DNA of 16,333 nucleotides, from positions 52,177,753-52,194,085 of the forward strand of contig CM060325.1 of NCBI GenBank assembly GCA_030674155.1. Direction: 5' to 3'. The notes beneath the pieces are model-generated. The model saw nothing but the letters and a program-made list of their open reading frames with translations. It made no database searches and was not told the DNA's origin. Below, piece after piece: positions 1-10,184 of the stretch. A program made the position numbers and the translations under genes. The DNA is from Stramonita haemastoma (lineage: Eukaryota; Mollusca; Gastropoda; Neogastropoda; Muricidae). Position 1 is the first letter of the stretch, and each line of letters begins with the position of its first letter.

Positions 1-133
<133 letters not shown>

Positions 134-324
134 AAATACGAAAATACGAAATTTTAATGTTTAAGGCCAACAGCCCCGTACATTTGGGGTTTCAATAATA
201 CACAAATCAGTAGCTGACAATCATGCATGATGAAGTGAGAAACAAGGTTCTTCAAATTACAACATAGTATACAGAGATCGAGAAAAAGTACATATATTGG
301 GCAATGTCACTTCCTTGCACGCGT

Positions 325-1110
<786 letters not shown>

Positions 1111-1210
1111 AGGCAAGGCAAGGCAAGGCAAAGTCTTTTATTCGAGGATAAAAGATAAGCACTCGTGTGCTTTTTTACATCCAGTCCCCGCCCTTTTCAG
1201 GGATACATCA
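1111..1210 (-). mobile_element. Retroelement 3' end, copy A (SINE or partner LINE tail)
   Basis: Read on the minus strand, this fragment has the GGGGACTGGATGTAAAAAAG segment, a perfect 6-bp stem-loop (plus-strand 1157-1172, AAGCAC-TCGT-GTGCTT), then ATCCTCGAATAAAAG and a tail of TTGCC units. The other SINE copies share this 3' end. Upstream of it the sequence (GAAAAGGGCGGGG) does not match the SINE body, so it may instead be the 3' end of the partner LINE. It lies immediately next to the LINE ORF fragment at 709-1110 but in the wrong order to be that element's own tail. Confidence 0.75.
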
Positions 1211-1464
1211 AGTTGAAAATATACTAAACAATAAGACTTTACGCAGTACCAAACAACACACAAGAATAAAGGACACTATATGTAATAAGGTAATGAAATG
1301 CACTCTTTCAGAGGACAAAAATCAGAAGTCACAATAAAAAAAAAATTTGATTATGGAAAAAAAGAAAAGCGTTAGTAGATAAGGAGCAAACAAGAGAACA
1401 AAATGAAATAAACAACCGAAAACATCAATCCACCACTATCTATCAAAAATTGTACATGTAATAT

Positions 1465-1466
<2 letters not shown>
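1211..1466. other. AT-rich unique sequence
   Basis: A-rich on the plus strand, with short A runs. No open frame, splice signal or repeat of note is seen. It could be further 3' UTR of the element that ends at 1111, but I cannot show this. Confidence 0.5.

Positions 1467-1543
<77 letters not shown>
1467..1543 (+). repeat. (GA)n microsatellite joined to SINE B tail
   Basis: About 77 bases of pure GA, running directly into the AT-rich 3' tail of SINE copy B. In the SINE's own direction the order is SINE, AT-rich tail, (TC)n. Confidence 0.97.
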
Positions 1544-1548
<5 letters not shown>

Positions 1549-1778
1549 AAAATTTATTTCTTTTATATCAAGGATAACAGAATAAGCAATCGTGCTTTTT
1601 TTTCATCCGGTCCCCGTGTGTATGCAGTTTTTGTAAATATTGTCATCTTTTCCCACCGGCACACGATGGCCTACTCTTACGAGAAGCGGAACAGGATTTA
1701 ACGTGTGCGCAAGATGTTCTGCGTGCGCAAGATGTTCTGCGTGCGTTCGCACACGGGGCTTCGGTTTAAAGTCTCATC
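1544..1778 (-). mobile_element. tRNA-derived SINE, copy B, head lost
   Basis: On the minus strand it contains the family core (GATGAGACTTTAAACCGA), the block CATCTTGCGCACACGTTAAA, the GTAAGAGTAGGCCATCGTGTGCCGG block and the 3' end ATCCTTGATATAAAAG. The tRNA-like head is missing: the element stops within TCTCATC, where a (GA)n tract begins. An 18-bp segment is tandemly duplicated inside it (1705-1722 and 1723-1740). The open frame over it (1640-1885) is spurious. Confidence 0.9.
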
Positions 1779-1786
1779 AGAGAGAG

Positions 1787-1858
<72 letters not shown>
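1779..1858 (+). repeat. (GA)n microsatellite linking SINEs B and C
   Basis: GA repeat with a few AGAAG interruptions. It joins the truncated 5' side of SINE B to the AT-rich 3' tail of SINE C with no unique sequence between. Confidence 0.97.
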
Positions 1859-2168
1859 TTTAAAATTCTTTTATTCCGAGGATAATGGAATTAGCAATTG
1901 TGCCCTTTTTTACATCCTGCCCACGTGTGTATGCAATATTGTAAATTTTGTGATCCTTCCCACCGGGACACAATAGCCTACTCTTCTGAAACGTGTGCCC
2001 AAGTTGTTCTGCATGGGAACACACGGACCTCGGTTTATATTCTCATCGAAGAACTTCTGGGGGGAGTGGAGTCGGCACTAATTATTACTCAAGGGGAAAA
2101 ATTGTCATGAACGAGATTCGAATCCGGGGTCAACAGATCACGGGGGTATCACTCTGCCTATCCTCTCC
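1859..2168 (-). mobile_element. tRNA-derived SINE, copy C, diverged
   Basis: Aligns along its length with copy J: 3' end (TTATCCTCGGAATAAAAG on the minus strand), the AGAGTAGGC block, the core near 2020-2050, the GGAGTCGGCACT block and a head with a B-box-like GGATTCGAATC (minus strand, about 2112-2122). The A-box part of the head (about 2140-2168) is degenerate. Several small deletions mark it as older than J. The head ends directly in an (ACAG)n tract. Confidence 0.88.
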
Positions 2169-2220
2169 AGAGAGACAGACAGACAGGCAGACAGACAGAC
2201 AGAGACAGACAAGTCAGACA
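2169..2220 (+). repeat. (ACAG)n microsatellite at SINE C head
   Basis: ACAG units with a few variants (CAGG, AGAG, AAGT), beginning at the 5' boundary of SINE C. Confidence 0.93.
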
Positions 2221-2273
2221 GTACAGACGCAGCACAAACAGTTAAAAAAAATAATTATACTTATTTGTCAACT

Positions 2274-2276
<3 letters not shown>

Positions 2277-2338
<62 letters not shown>
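2277..2338 (+). repeat. (GT)n microsatellite
   Basis: Thirty-one uninterrupted GT units. They are preceded by AT-rich sequence with an A7 run and show no recognisable link to a SINE. Confidence 0.97.
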
Positions 2339-2340
<2 letters not shown>

Positions 2341-2697
2341 TTGTCCATGGATATAATATTTAATCAAACACCATTTTGCCTGTTTGTTCTTTCCTGTACT
2401 GTGACTGCTGTTTCTGTTTTCATCTCTATCACTTTTCCTAGTTTTTCCTGACATGCTAGTGTTGTTTCATCAGGCAGCTGATCGTCTTGTACCTTAGGCT
2501 TTGGGCTTCTTCAGGGTGGTATGGGCAGATGTGCCAGTTTCCACTTGATTTATATGACTTCATTATAGAATGCATTGTGTTGAGTTGGTTGTGACTGTGT
2601 TGTGAGTACTTTTACCACTGTACATCTCATCATCTGCAGATAATAATGTCCTTGAATTTCATGTGAGGGAAAGGCAGGGGGGATGTCTTGAAATGAA
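2339..2697. other. Unique sequence, no gene seen
   Basis: Moderate GC and non-repetitive. No open frame stands out and no paired splice signals are convincing. Fragments such as the segment around 2480-2545 may be old transposon sequence, but I cannot assign them. Confidence 0.5.
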
Positions 2698-2744
2698 ATC
2701 TCTCTCTCTCTCTCTCTCTCTGTTATTGATAATTTTGACTTGAC

Positions 2745-2812
<68 letters not shown>

Positions 2813-2857
2813 CACACACAAACACACACACACACAACAACAACAACAACAACAACC
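2698..2857 (+). repeat. Compound (TC)n / (CA)n / (CAA)n repeats
   Basis: A 24-base TC tract (2698-2721), a 25-base spacer, then a CA tract from 2747 that shifts at about 2836 into (CAA)n. The minus-strand frame over it is a repeat artefact. Confidence 0.95.
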
Positions 2858-2968
2858 ACACAAAAGAACATCTGCCAAAATAAACAGACATCAAGAACAA
2901 ACTAATAAAATGATAAACAGCCCAAAAACAACGACAAACCTAACAACAATTATAATTTAAGACAAAGC

Positions 2969-2972
<4 letters not shown>

Positions 2973-3039
<67 letters not shown>

Positions 3040-3107
3040 TGTGTGTGTGTGTGTGTGAGTGAGTGAGCAGACCAGTAGCCCTGTGTGTGTTGGGGGGGGG
3101 GGGGGGG
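2973..3107 (+). repeat. (GA)n to (GT)n compound repeat plus a 16-G run
   Basis: GA repeat at 2973-3039 passes without a break into GT (3040-3057) and then GAGT units. A short spacer is followed by a run of 16 G (3092-3107). Confidence 0.95.
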
Positions 3108-3353
3108 AGGATACTGGTGTTGTGAAAGTAAACATGTTGTTGCTTCATTGACAGATATGTGTGGAGACAATTTAAAGACAAACAGTGAACACAGAAACCA
3201 ACCCCTCCCTAAAGTCACTGTTAGCACTTGATGTTTTCATGTATGATGAAGCAGACAACAAAATCACATTGTACACACCTGGTGATAAGACTGGTGGTAA
3301 CTTGATGTAATGAAAAGGACTAATGAATGAATTGAGGAAAGATGTAATGAAAA

Positions 3354-3545
3354 GACTGATACATTGACCGTTTGGCATGATCAAAAGACTGATATGTTGA
3401 CGTGATCAAAAGACTGATACGTTGACGTGATCAAAAGACTGATACGTTGACGTGATCAACAGACTGATACTTGACGTGATCAACAGACTGCTACATCGAC
3501 ATGATGTAAAGATCGATACATTGGCATGATGAAAAGACTGATAAA
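3354..3545 (+). repeat. 25-bp minisatellite with TGACGTGA units
   Basis: The unit GACTGATACGTTGACGTGAT plus CAAAA begins at 3387, 3412, 3437, 3462, 3486 (a 24-bp step), 3511 and 3536. A longer, diverged first unit starts at 3354. Central units are nearly identical and the edges are decayed. Four units carry TTGACGTGATCA, which contains a CRE-like TGACGT core. No open frame runs through the array, so it is not a coding repeat. Confidence 0.9.
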
Positions 3546-3847
3546 TTAACGTACCTGTAGGCTACATCAAGCAGAAACAAAACAACAGGCTGTGAATATA
3601 ATGGCTTCTAATCGGCTACCAGCCTTCAGAAAGGGAAAGTATTGCAAGCCACACACCATGACAGGAAGACAGGAAGCCTAACACTTTACGGTACAAGCCG
3701 TAAGGTTGGTTGACTCTCTCTCTCTCGTTCATTGTCAATAGCCTAGCCCACCAAGCTTGGGGAAAGCGAGTGCTAATTAAAAGAGGGTCATTGTGTGTGC
3801 CTAATAATTTCCCTGAATAAAAAGTTTCACTAATGCCCCTTCCTCCT
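3546..3847. other. Unique sequence, no gene seen
   Basis: Non-repetitive apart from a short TCTC run near 3716-3726. No coding or splice evidence that I can defend. Confidence 0.5.
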
Positions 3848-3932
3848 CCCCCCCCCCCCCAAAAAAAAAAAAAAAGCCCAAACAAACAAACGCTGGAGCA
3901 ACAAAAACAAAAAAACTACCCCCCCCCCCCCC
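3848..3932 (+). repeat. Poly-C / poly-A / poly-C cluster
   Basis: C13 (3848-3860) passes directly into A15 (3861-3875). After AAACAAAC-type sequence comes a second C run of 14 (3919-3932). Run lengths in such tracts are often unreliable in assemblies. Confidence 0.95.
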
Positions 3933-4872
3933 TCCTCTGTGCGTGGGTGTCGGGTTGTTTCAGATCACCACTAGTAAAAAGACACACAAAAAAACCATGT
4001 GCACAAGCATTAATGGTTGAAGGGCAATTTCCGGTGATTGTTGAAAGATAGAAGAAATTAATTTGATCGATCTTTACAATTAGCATCTAGCTATTTTACT
4101 TTGCATAGCTTGTGTGGTTAGGTGTGTAAAACGGGGAATTATGTAAAAGGTTGAGCATGCTCAGCAATTTTGTGATTGTGAAGGTAAGTCCTGACTTGAC
4201 ATTCCAACTTCGTTGTGGCTTTGATAGAACACGTTGTTTCTGCTTTTCGTGGCAATGGAAGGATCGAGATCTGTGCATGAGAGAATCGTTTTGTGATGAA
4301 GAAAACGGCTTAGATAACCCAAGCCAATGTAACGTTTAGATCTAATGTTCCCATCCCTTCCAAGATCGTAGCAGGATTTAAAAGTTGTACAGTGTTTCAA
4401 GGTTTAGGACAAAAGTCAAGGGCTGCAAACATTGATGCTTCCCATTTCTGTATCAAGGGTCTGTAGGATTGACAAAAAAGCTCAGTTATAGAAACTATGT
4501 GGGTTAGAAAATAAATGTTTTAATGAAAAATGATGGAGGTCAATTTGGATCTTTAAAATTTTGATAGTGACTTTAGATAATATACCTAATTGGAGTTAGA
4601 TCAAATCCACTGAGGTATTCTACTCTGATCAGGTTTCAACTCCTGTTTACCCTTCCTCTCACCATACACACACCACATACAGGACCCATCCCCCTATTTC
4701 CTACTGCTTCAGGCCATGATTTACTTTTGCTATTGCTTTAACTCAGTCGACTCATTGTTACTATCATGAGGACACTTGCACTCGGTGGCTAATTCAGCAA
4801 GCTAACTTGCACTTTTCTCCGTCCTCTAAAATGCGTGTCTTGCTGTGTGACATCCAGCTAGATTTGCACATT
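3933..4872. other. Mostly unique sequence with one possible exon end
   Basis: AT-rich, non-repetitive DNA. At 4157-4189 an ATG with A at -3 opens nine codons (MLSNFVIVK) that end exactly at AAG|GTAAGT, a textbook donor site. No downstream exon was found to join it. A plus-strand open frame to 4339 contains a Cys-rich stretch (FCDEENGLDNPSQC) that vaguely recalls LDL-receptor class A or MAM segments, too weakly to call. Between 4350 and 4872 I see nothing further. Confidence 0.4.
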
Positions 4873-5120
4873 AAAAGTCTTTTGGATGAGACTTTAAACC
4901 GAGGCCCCGTGTGCCAATGCACACAGAACATCTTGCGCACACGTTAAATCCTGTTCTATTTTTCGTAAGAGTAGGCCATCGTGTGCTGGTAGGAACAGAT
5001 GACATTTACAAAACTGTATACACATGGGGACTGGATGTAAAAAAGCACAAGAGTGCTTATTCCATTATCCTCGATATAAAAGAATAAATCAGATCAATCA
5101 ATTCAAATCAAATCATCATG
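4873..5120 (+). mobile_element. tRNA-derived SINE, copy D, 5'-truncated
   Basis: One of only two plus-strand copies. It begins inside the family at AAAAGTCTTTTGGATGAGAC and runs through the core, the CATCTTGCGCACACGTTAAA block, the GTAAGAGTAGGCCATCGTGT block, GGGGACTGGATGTAAAAAAG, a perfect stem-loop (5043-5058, AAGCAC-AAGA-GTGCTT) and ATCCTCGATATAAAAG. It closes with an A/T-rich tail of AATCA-like units. The tRNA head is absent, so this copy lacks an internal pol III promoter. Confidence 0.92.
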
Positions 5121-5245
5121 ATAACTGTCATAATCATTGTCATTTTCAAGTAAATCATTGACAAAAGGCATCATCTCCAATGCCATTTTGTTATCCATAG
5201 TTTGTTAGGTGTTGCCCAGTATATTTTTGATCTGATCAGAAATAT

Positions 5246-5315
5246 CCTTGAGCTCAGTGGTAGTGTCAGACCTGCAGTCCTGAAGTCATGGGCTTAAAAG
5301 CCAGCTGTATCTGGG
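5246..5315 (+). mobile_element. tRNA-like SINE head of a different family
   Basis: GAGCTCAGTGGTAG resembles an A box (tRNA consensus about TRGCNNAGTGG), and GGGCTTAAAAGCC, 32 bases further on, sits where a B box would be. The B box has drifted from the GGTTCGANTCC consensus, so this is not a functional tRNA gene. What follows is a 23-G run and then sequence that does not match the main SINE family. Confidence 0.5.
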
Positions 5316-5324
5316 GATTCACAT

Positions 5325-5347
5325 GGGGGGGGGGGGGGGGGGGGGGG
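5325..5347 (+). repeat. 23-base poly-G run
   Basis: Uninterrupted G homopolymer directly after the SINE-like head. The Gly-rich frame starting here is an artefact. Confidence 0.95.
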
Positions 5348-6499
5348 TAGGTATTTTTATCCTTTTCCAGGACAACTTTTGTACAACTGTTGTACTCAGT
5401 TTTATTTACAAATACATGCACACATGTGGAAAAATAACTGCTCATGTTTGCTTCTTGGGTTTTGTGTTTATCTGGATAGGAAACAGTTTGATTCCAGGGC
5501 CAACTAGTTCACAGCACACTGCCTGAAAAAAAAAAATCAGTTCAGTGCTCCAAAAACTGCTAAAGAAGTTAATGGAGAATTCATTCAACAACAGATGTAT
5601 TTAGAACCACAAGCAGAGGTCTGAGCCAGAAGAGTAATATTTTTGTTTTTGTTTGTTTGTACGAGGATCAGCACAGAGTGAGATGAGAAGGAGCCCTGGA
5701 CCAGATTTGGTGACAGACCTGAAATGGCTGTGGAAGAGGAGAGGAAAAACACAGGGAGATGAGAAGTAAGTTTGGTATGAAAGATGTGGGAGCATGGCTG
5801 AAAAGGTGTAGATTTTTGGACTGACAGAATCTCGGCTTAGCAACCCAAGGAGTGAAAACTCCCCCATAGCTGGCCCAGACTTTGCAAGCACAACTCTGTG
5901 TTTTTCTTGTTGTTTTATCATCTGTTGGTTTTTTTTTCTGCAGTTTTTTTTCTCTCTTGTTACTTTGCTCTTTTTTTTTTCCTGTGTTGTTTTCTTCTGT
6001 TTTTGTTTTCCTCTTATTGTTTTCTGCTGCTTTGGGGTGTGCTATGTCTTCATACATTGCTGTTGATGCTTTTTCTTTATTTTTATTTTTTTTATAAAAT
6101 TAGTGTTATCCTGTTTTCAATGGTATCGGGCTCAGCTGTGACCTAAATAGGTCATATTTTTCATTTCATTGATAACAAACATTTACAGAGACCCTGTCTA
6201 ACGCTAAAGGAGCAATTGGTGTTTTGGTGCTGCTGTATAAGTTAGATATTTCATGCAAGATTTCAGAATTTGTTTTCCATAGGCCTAATGAACAAATAAA
6301 TGAAATAAATAAATAAAACTTAAAAAAAAATAAATGTATATATATGAGTAGATATTGTTAATCATACATACAATGAATCATTCATGGATTTACACAAACT
6401 TTTGTGCAGATTATTACTGTGTAGAGCTGTATGTTCTATTCTTAGTGTCAGTGGTTTTTTCATTATGGTGTGTGCATGTTGGAGTGTTTATTTCTCTCT
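5348..6499. other. Unique and T-rich sequence, no gene seen
   Basis: 5600-5880 is purine-rich and unique. 5890-6100 is strongly T-rich on the plus strand, so the hydrophobic plus-strand frames and the Lys-rich minus-strand frame there reflect composition. 6286-6335 is an AAATAAATAAATAAA tail-like stretch that could be the 3' end of an unidentified plus-strand retroelement occupying about 6130-6335. No splice-bounded exon is convincing. Confidence 0.45.
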
Positions 6500-6792
6500 T
6501 CTTTTATTCTTTTATTTCGAGGATAATGGAATAAAGCGCTCATGTGCCTTTTTAATCCGGTCCCCGTGTGTATGCACTTTTGTCAATTTTGTTATCCGTT
6601 CCCACTGGCACACAATGGCATACTCTTCCGAAATGTGGAACAGGTTTTTAACGTGTCCGCAAGATGTTCTACATGCATTTGCACAATGTGACCTTGGTTT
6701 GTAGACTATAAATCCAGAGAAGAAATCCTCTTACATGAGATTCAAACCCAGGTCAGCAGATCTTGAGCGCAATGCACAGCACTCTTACTCCT
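6500..6792 (-). mobile_element. tRNA-derived SINE, copy E, with internal deletion
   Basis: Minus-strand element with the family 3' end (ATTATCCTCGAAATAAAAG), the 3' GGGGACCGGATT segment, the AGTATGCCATTGTGTGCCAG block and a recognisable head with B-box-like GGGTTTGAATC (about 6745-6755). Between core and head, the GGAGTCGGCACTGAAGTTAA block of copy J is missing. The head passes directly into a (GT)n tract at ACTCCTC|TGTG. Confidence 0.88.
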
Positions 6793-6795
6793 CTG

Positions 6796-6830
<35 letters not shown>
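6793..6830 (+). repeat. (GT)n microsatellite at SINE E head
   Basis: GT repeat with one TTG interruption, starting at the 5' boundary of SINE E. Confidence 0.95.
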
Positions 6831-7042
6831 AATTTCAGATTAAAAATATTAAAGACAGAAAGTAACTAGTCTGAAAGAGAAAAAGTGGCAAGCTTTTTTT
6901 TAATCAGCTTTACAGCAGCATCAAACAATTTTGCTCTCCAAATTACCAAAACAGGCTGTGAGTTAAGTATAAGTTAGAAATGATTTTCCATTGATAATCT
7001 ACAGAAGGCAAAGTAGTGTAAACTATAAACTGCACCTTGGAT

Positions 7043-7043
<1 letters not shown>

Positions 7044-7085
<42 letters not shown>

Positions 7086-7112
7086 GTGTGTGTGTGTGGT
7101 GGTATGTGTATG
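7044..7112 (+). repeat. (GT)n microsatellite
   Basis: GT repeat with TTG, GGTGG and GTAT interruptions toward its 3' side, then a T-rich stretch. No adjacent SINE is recognised. Confidence 0.95.
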
Positions 7113-7836
7113 TGTGTATCTTTTTTTCTTTTTTCCCCCTTGCAGTTTATTTTTAAGGAAAATGACATTATATTGGGAGCATTTTTGCAATACAGCAGTG
7201 TCTTGCACAAATGAGCTGCAAAAGGAAGAAAGCTTAGGGAAGAGGAGGAGGGGGATTCAGTGGATGGAAAAAAAAAACTAAATCGGAGTGATAATGATAT
7301 GTGACAGAAGTGAGTATTGAATAAACATGCAGTTTTTTGGGGAAAGTAGTCATTCAGCTATGGGTGGTGGACTGCATGACATGAACATGTGCAGCTGCAC
7401 AGCAGACCTCTAGGAGAGAGATAGGCTGCACCAGCTTCAAACTTGCCAAAGACACACTGCCTGAACAATTCAGGGCAGTGCCCAACAGCTGTACTGAGTG
7501 AAGTCAGCAGTCCAGCCCAGGTCCATAGATTTTGCCTGATCGCTGTTCAGTATTGAATTCAACATTTTAATTATCTCACAAATATAAATTCATGTGGGTG
7601 ACAAGCAATGCGTAAGAAAGTAAATAGGAAAAATATTTATCACAGAAGAATAAACATGGGCACAGTATACAACCATTACCCCACACACATTACAAGGCTT
7701 TTATACCTATACTGACACCAAAACCAGCACTTTATCAAATAGGATTTCACATGGTCTCAAGCATTATACATGTACATAAAAATAATGATCAGAAACAGTT
7801 ATCACAGAAAGTAATAAAATTCAGTCTTAAAAAATA
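7113..7836. other. Unique sequence, no gene seen
   Basis: Non-repetitive. 7340-7560 is richer in GC than its surroundings, with CAGCTG-rich sequence, but has no long frame on either strand. A Kozak-like start or splice pair could not be defended. From 7560 it becomes AT-rich. Confidence 0.45.
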
Positions 7837-8050
7837 CCCCCTCCCCCCCCCCCCCCCCAACAAACCCCCCCTCCCCCCCCACTCACACAACAAAAATCAG
7901 GACACACACAGGACACACACACACACACAAAATACACCCCCAACACAACACACCCACACACAACACCCACACCAACACACACACTCAATGAAACATGCAC
8001 CAACACGCACACACGCACACACACCAACACACACACACACACACACCCCC
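7837..8050 (+). repeat. C-rich and impure CA-rich low-complexity block
   Basis: Begins with C5-T-C16 (7837-7858) and CCCCCCCTCCCCCCCC (7865-7880). It then continues as a very impure mixture of CACA, CCCA and ACAAC to about 8050. The irregularity contrasts with the clean tracts elsewhere and, together with the nearby gap, suggests poor consensus quality. Confidence 0.9.
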
Positions 8051-8324
8051 AAAAACCATACACAAACACATTGGAATTACTAATTTTGTTAGAACTGCAT
8101 TTTCCTTTTTGTTAATTGTACTTCAAAAAAAACAAAAGGTTTTTTCTTTTTAAACACATTAGTAAGTATAACCCCTGAAATTCCTTTATCTTAAACTTTT
8201 CCAACTTTTCACCCCCTTCCCCTGACGACACCCCACCCCCTCCCCTGTTTTAATTTTTATCACAAAAATTGTGAAAAGATGTTAAATGAATTTGAAAAAC
8301 AAATCTCTCTCTCTTTTCTCTTTT

Positions 8325-8371
<47 letters not shown>

Positions 8372-8733
8372 TCTCTCTTCTCTCTTTTCTCTCTCCTTTT
8401 CACAAAACCACACAAACCACACCAAGCAGTGGCAAAAACACCAAAAGGGAGCAGCATGCCACCTACCAGTGCCCCCAAATTTATCACGCATTTATAAATT
8501 TATTTTGTCAGTCAAAACCACCCGATCTTATCTGTGCCAAATCTGGTTTTTCCTAAAACCCGAGTTTTCAGAGGCGCCCAAAGTCTTTATAGGGTCACTG
8601 GATGCCCATTTTAAAACTATGTTTGGTGGCTGCATTTTTTTAGCTGTAGGCTTTGTCAAGGGAAGTTTCAAGAAAAATTCATTACAACTTTTTCCCTTAT
8701 CTTGAAGGTGGCATTGACCCCGGTTTGTTGTTT
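8051..8733. other. Low-complexity flank of the scaffold gap
   Basis: Contains a CT-rich tract with CTTCT interruptions (8304-8397), C-rich patches around 8205-8245, and otherwise unique sequence. The ORFs in both directions across the CT tract are artefacts of the repeat. No gene is supported. Confidence 0.5.
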
Positions 8734-8833
8734 NNNNNNNNNNNNNNNNNNNNNNNNNNNNNNNNNNNNNNNNNNNNNNNNNNNNNNNNNNNNNNNNNNN
8801 NNNNNNNNNNNNNNNNNNNNNNNNNNNNNNNNN
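8734..8833. other. Assembly gap of exactly 100 N
   Basis: Exactly one hundred N. This is a conventional placeholder for a gap of unknown length, so distances across it should not be trusted. Confidence 0.99.
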
Positions 8834-8948
8834 AATGCATGTACTTGGATGCGCTAGTCTGTTAATGTAATATAATGTATGTAGACGTAATATTCAGTGT
8901 CCGTTCATATAGAGTTTGTTGACATGTCATTCAGTGTATGCTGTTTAT

Positions 8949-9140
8949 ATTCTTTTATATTGAGGATAATGGAATAAGCACTCGTGTCTTTTACATCCAG
9001 CCCTCGTGTGTGTGCAGTTTTGTATGTCTTGTCATTGTTTCCCACCGGCACAGGATGACCTACTCTTACCAAAGGCGAAACAGGATTTAACGTGTGTGCG
9101 CAAGATGTTCTGCGTGCGTTCGCTCCCAGGCCTGGGTTTC
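8949..9140 (-). mobile_element. tRNA-derived SINE, copy F1, head-side lost
   Basis: Minus-strand element with 3' end ATTATCCTCAATATAAAAG, the TAAGAGTAGGTCATCCTGTG block and CATCTTGCGCACACACGTTA. It stops at about 9140, just past CGCACGCAGAACATC, before the core is complete. A second fragment of the same family (F2) begins about 45 bases further on. Confidence 0.88.
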
Positions 9141-9184
9141 TGCATGTCTAGCTCTCAGGTGCATGTTAGGGTTTTGTAATTTAC

Positions 9185-9592
9185 AATATTTACTCATGTG
9201 CTTTTTCATCCAGTCCAGGTGTGTACGCAGTTTTGTTATTATCTGTTGCACACGGTTTATCATCATCTGTTCAGTTTGTAATCTTATCTGTTCGCACGGG
9301 TTTATCATCATCTGTTCCTACCGACATGCAGAGTGCAGGTGTAGATGTATTCCAATACACCTTGCAAGCATTTTTTATGTCTATATATCTACTGCCTGAA
9401 TTCCAGTGTCCTGCTCATGCAGTGAAGCACACAAGAATTTTCTGTATGCATTTCTTCACCGGGCCTCAATGTAGTCGCATACATAGGATTTTGATATCAT
9501 TTTATTTTCTCATCAATTTGGGAAGGGCAAGGTTGGGAATCAAACCCTGAACCTCTGATTTTATTTGGTAGGTGAACTTGCCTCTGAATGGA
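9185..9592 (-). mobile_element. SINE fragment F2 with different tRNA-like head
   Basis: The 3' part (9191-9235) matches the family segment between the stem-loop and the GGACTGGATG block. Inside is a 45-bp-period duplication: ATCTGTT...TTTATCATCATCTGTTC at 9241 and again at 9286. The far end (about 9520-9592) reads on the minus strand as a tRNA-like head with B-box-like GGGTTTGATTCCC. This head resembles that of copy H more than that of J: both read TTCACCTACC/TTCACCTGCC ahead of the B box. Confidence 0.6.
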
Positions 9593-10090
9593 GAAATTCC
9601 ACATTTCTACATTTGAAAATGCCATTCAAATGTCTATATTTTATACTGTGCAAAACATATGTAATGTTATCTGGGGCATCTTGGTGGTCAGTTCGGAATC
9701 TAGGTATGCCAATTTTATTGTTGTCTGGATGGTAATTTTTGTTATATAGTCTTATCCTTTATTCATACCTGTAGTAGTGTATGTTAATAGTCAGTGTGCA
9801 CTTTTCCTGCAAGTTTTCATGGGTTTTTTAAAGTCTCAAATAGAATATTGTAAATGTCCAAATGCAGACACTCATTAGTGTATCAACAGTGTGATGTTTT
9901 ATTCCTGATTTAGTTTCATTTTCTCAGTATTCAGTGGTCTGAATCTTCTTATAGAAAATTGTATTCAAAAGGTTTTGTTATCCCATGTATTTTATGTGTC
10001 ATTACTTGGATATCTGTGATATTTTATGCATGTCAGTATTCGTGTAGGGATGGGCGTACCTGTTATTTTCAATTTCTGCAGTTACATGTA
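9593..10090. other. AT-rich unique sequence
   Basis: T-rich on the plus strand, with repeated short ATTTTATG/TTCAGT motifs but no clear unit. No frame or splice pair stands out. Confidence 0.5.
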
Positions 10091-10176
10091 TTTTATATGA
10101 TTGAAAAGATTTTAAGTGATTAAGCAAGATTCTTTTATGATTGAATACATTTTAAATGATTGACCAAGATTTTAAA
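10091..10176 (+). repeat. 40-bp tandem duplication
   Basis: Two adjacent copies, starting at 10097 and 10137, share ATGATTGAA, then TTTTAAGTGATT or TTTTAAATGATT, then the shared end CAAGAT. About eight in ten positions match by eye. Confidence 0.75.
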
Positions 10177-10184
10177 AAATATAT

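Noticed and set aside
1640..2110. Open frames over 1640-1885 and 1898-2110 with Cys-rich peptides
   Set aside because: They lie inside SINE copies B and C. Related peptides recur in E and J because the DNA repeat recurs.
3354..3545. CRISPR-like array
   Set aside because: Units are contiguous 25-bp tandem copies without unique spacers, and the genome is eukaryotic.
4151..4339. Possible LDL-receptor class A or MAM-like Cys motif
   Set aside because: Only the FCDEENGLDNPSQC stretch is suggestive; Cys spacing does not fit either domain and the perfect donor at 4183 cuts the frame.
5668..6057. 129-residue minus-strand Lys-rich frame
   Set aside because: It follows the A-rich complement of a T-rich stretch. 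There are no splice signals and no recognisable domain.
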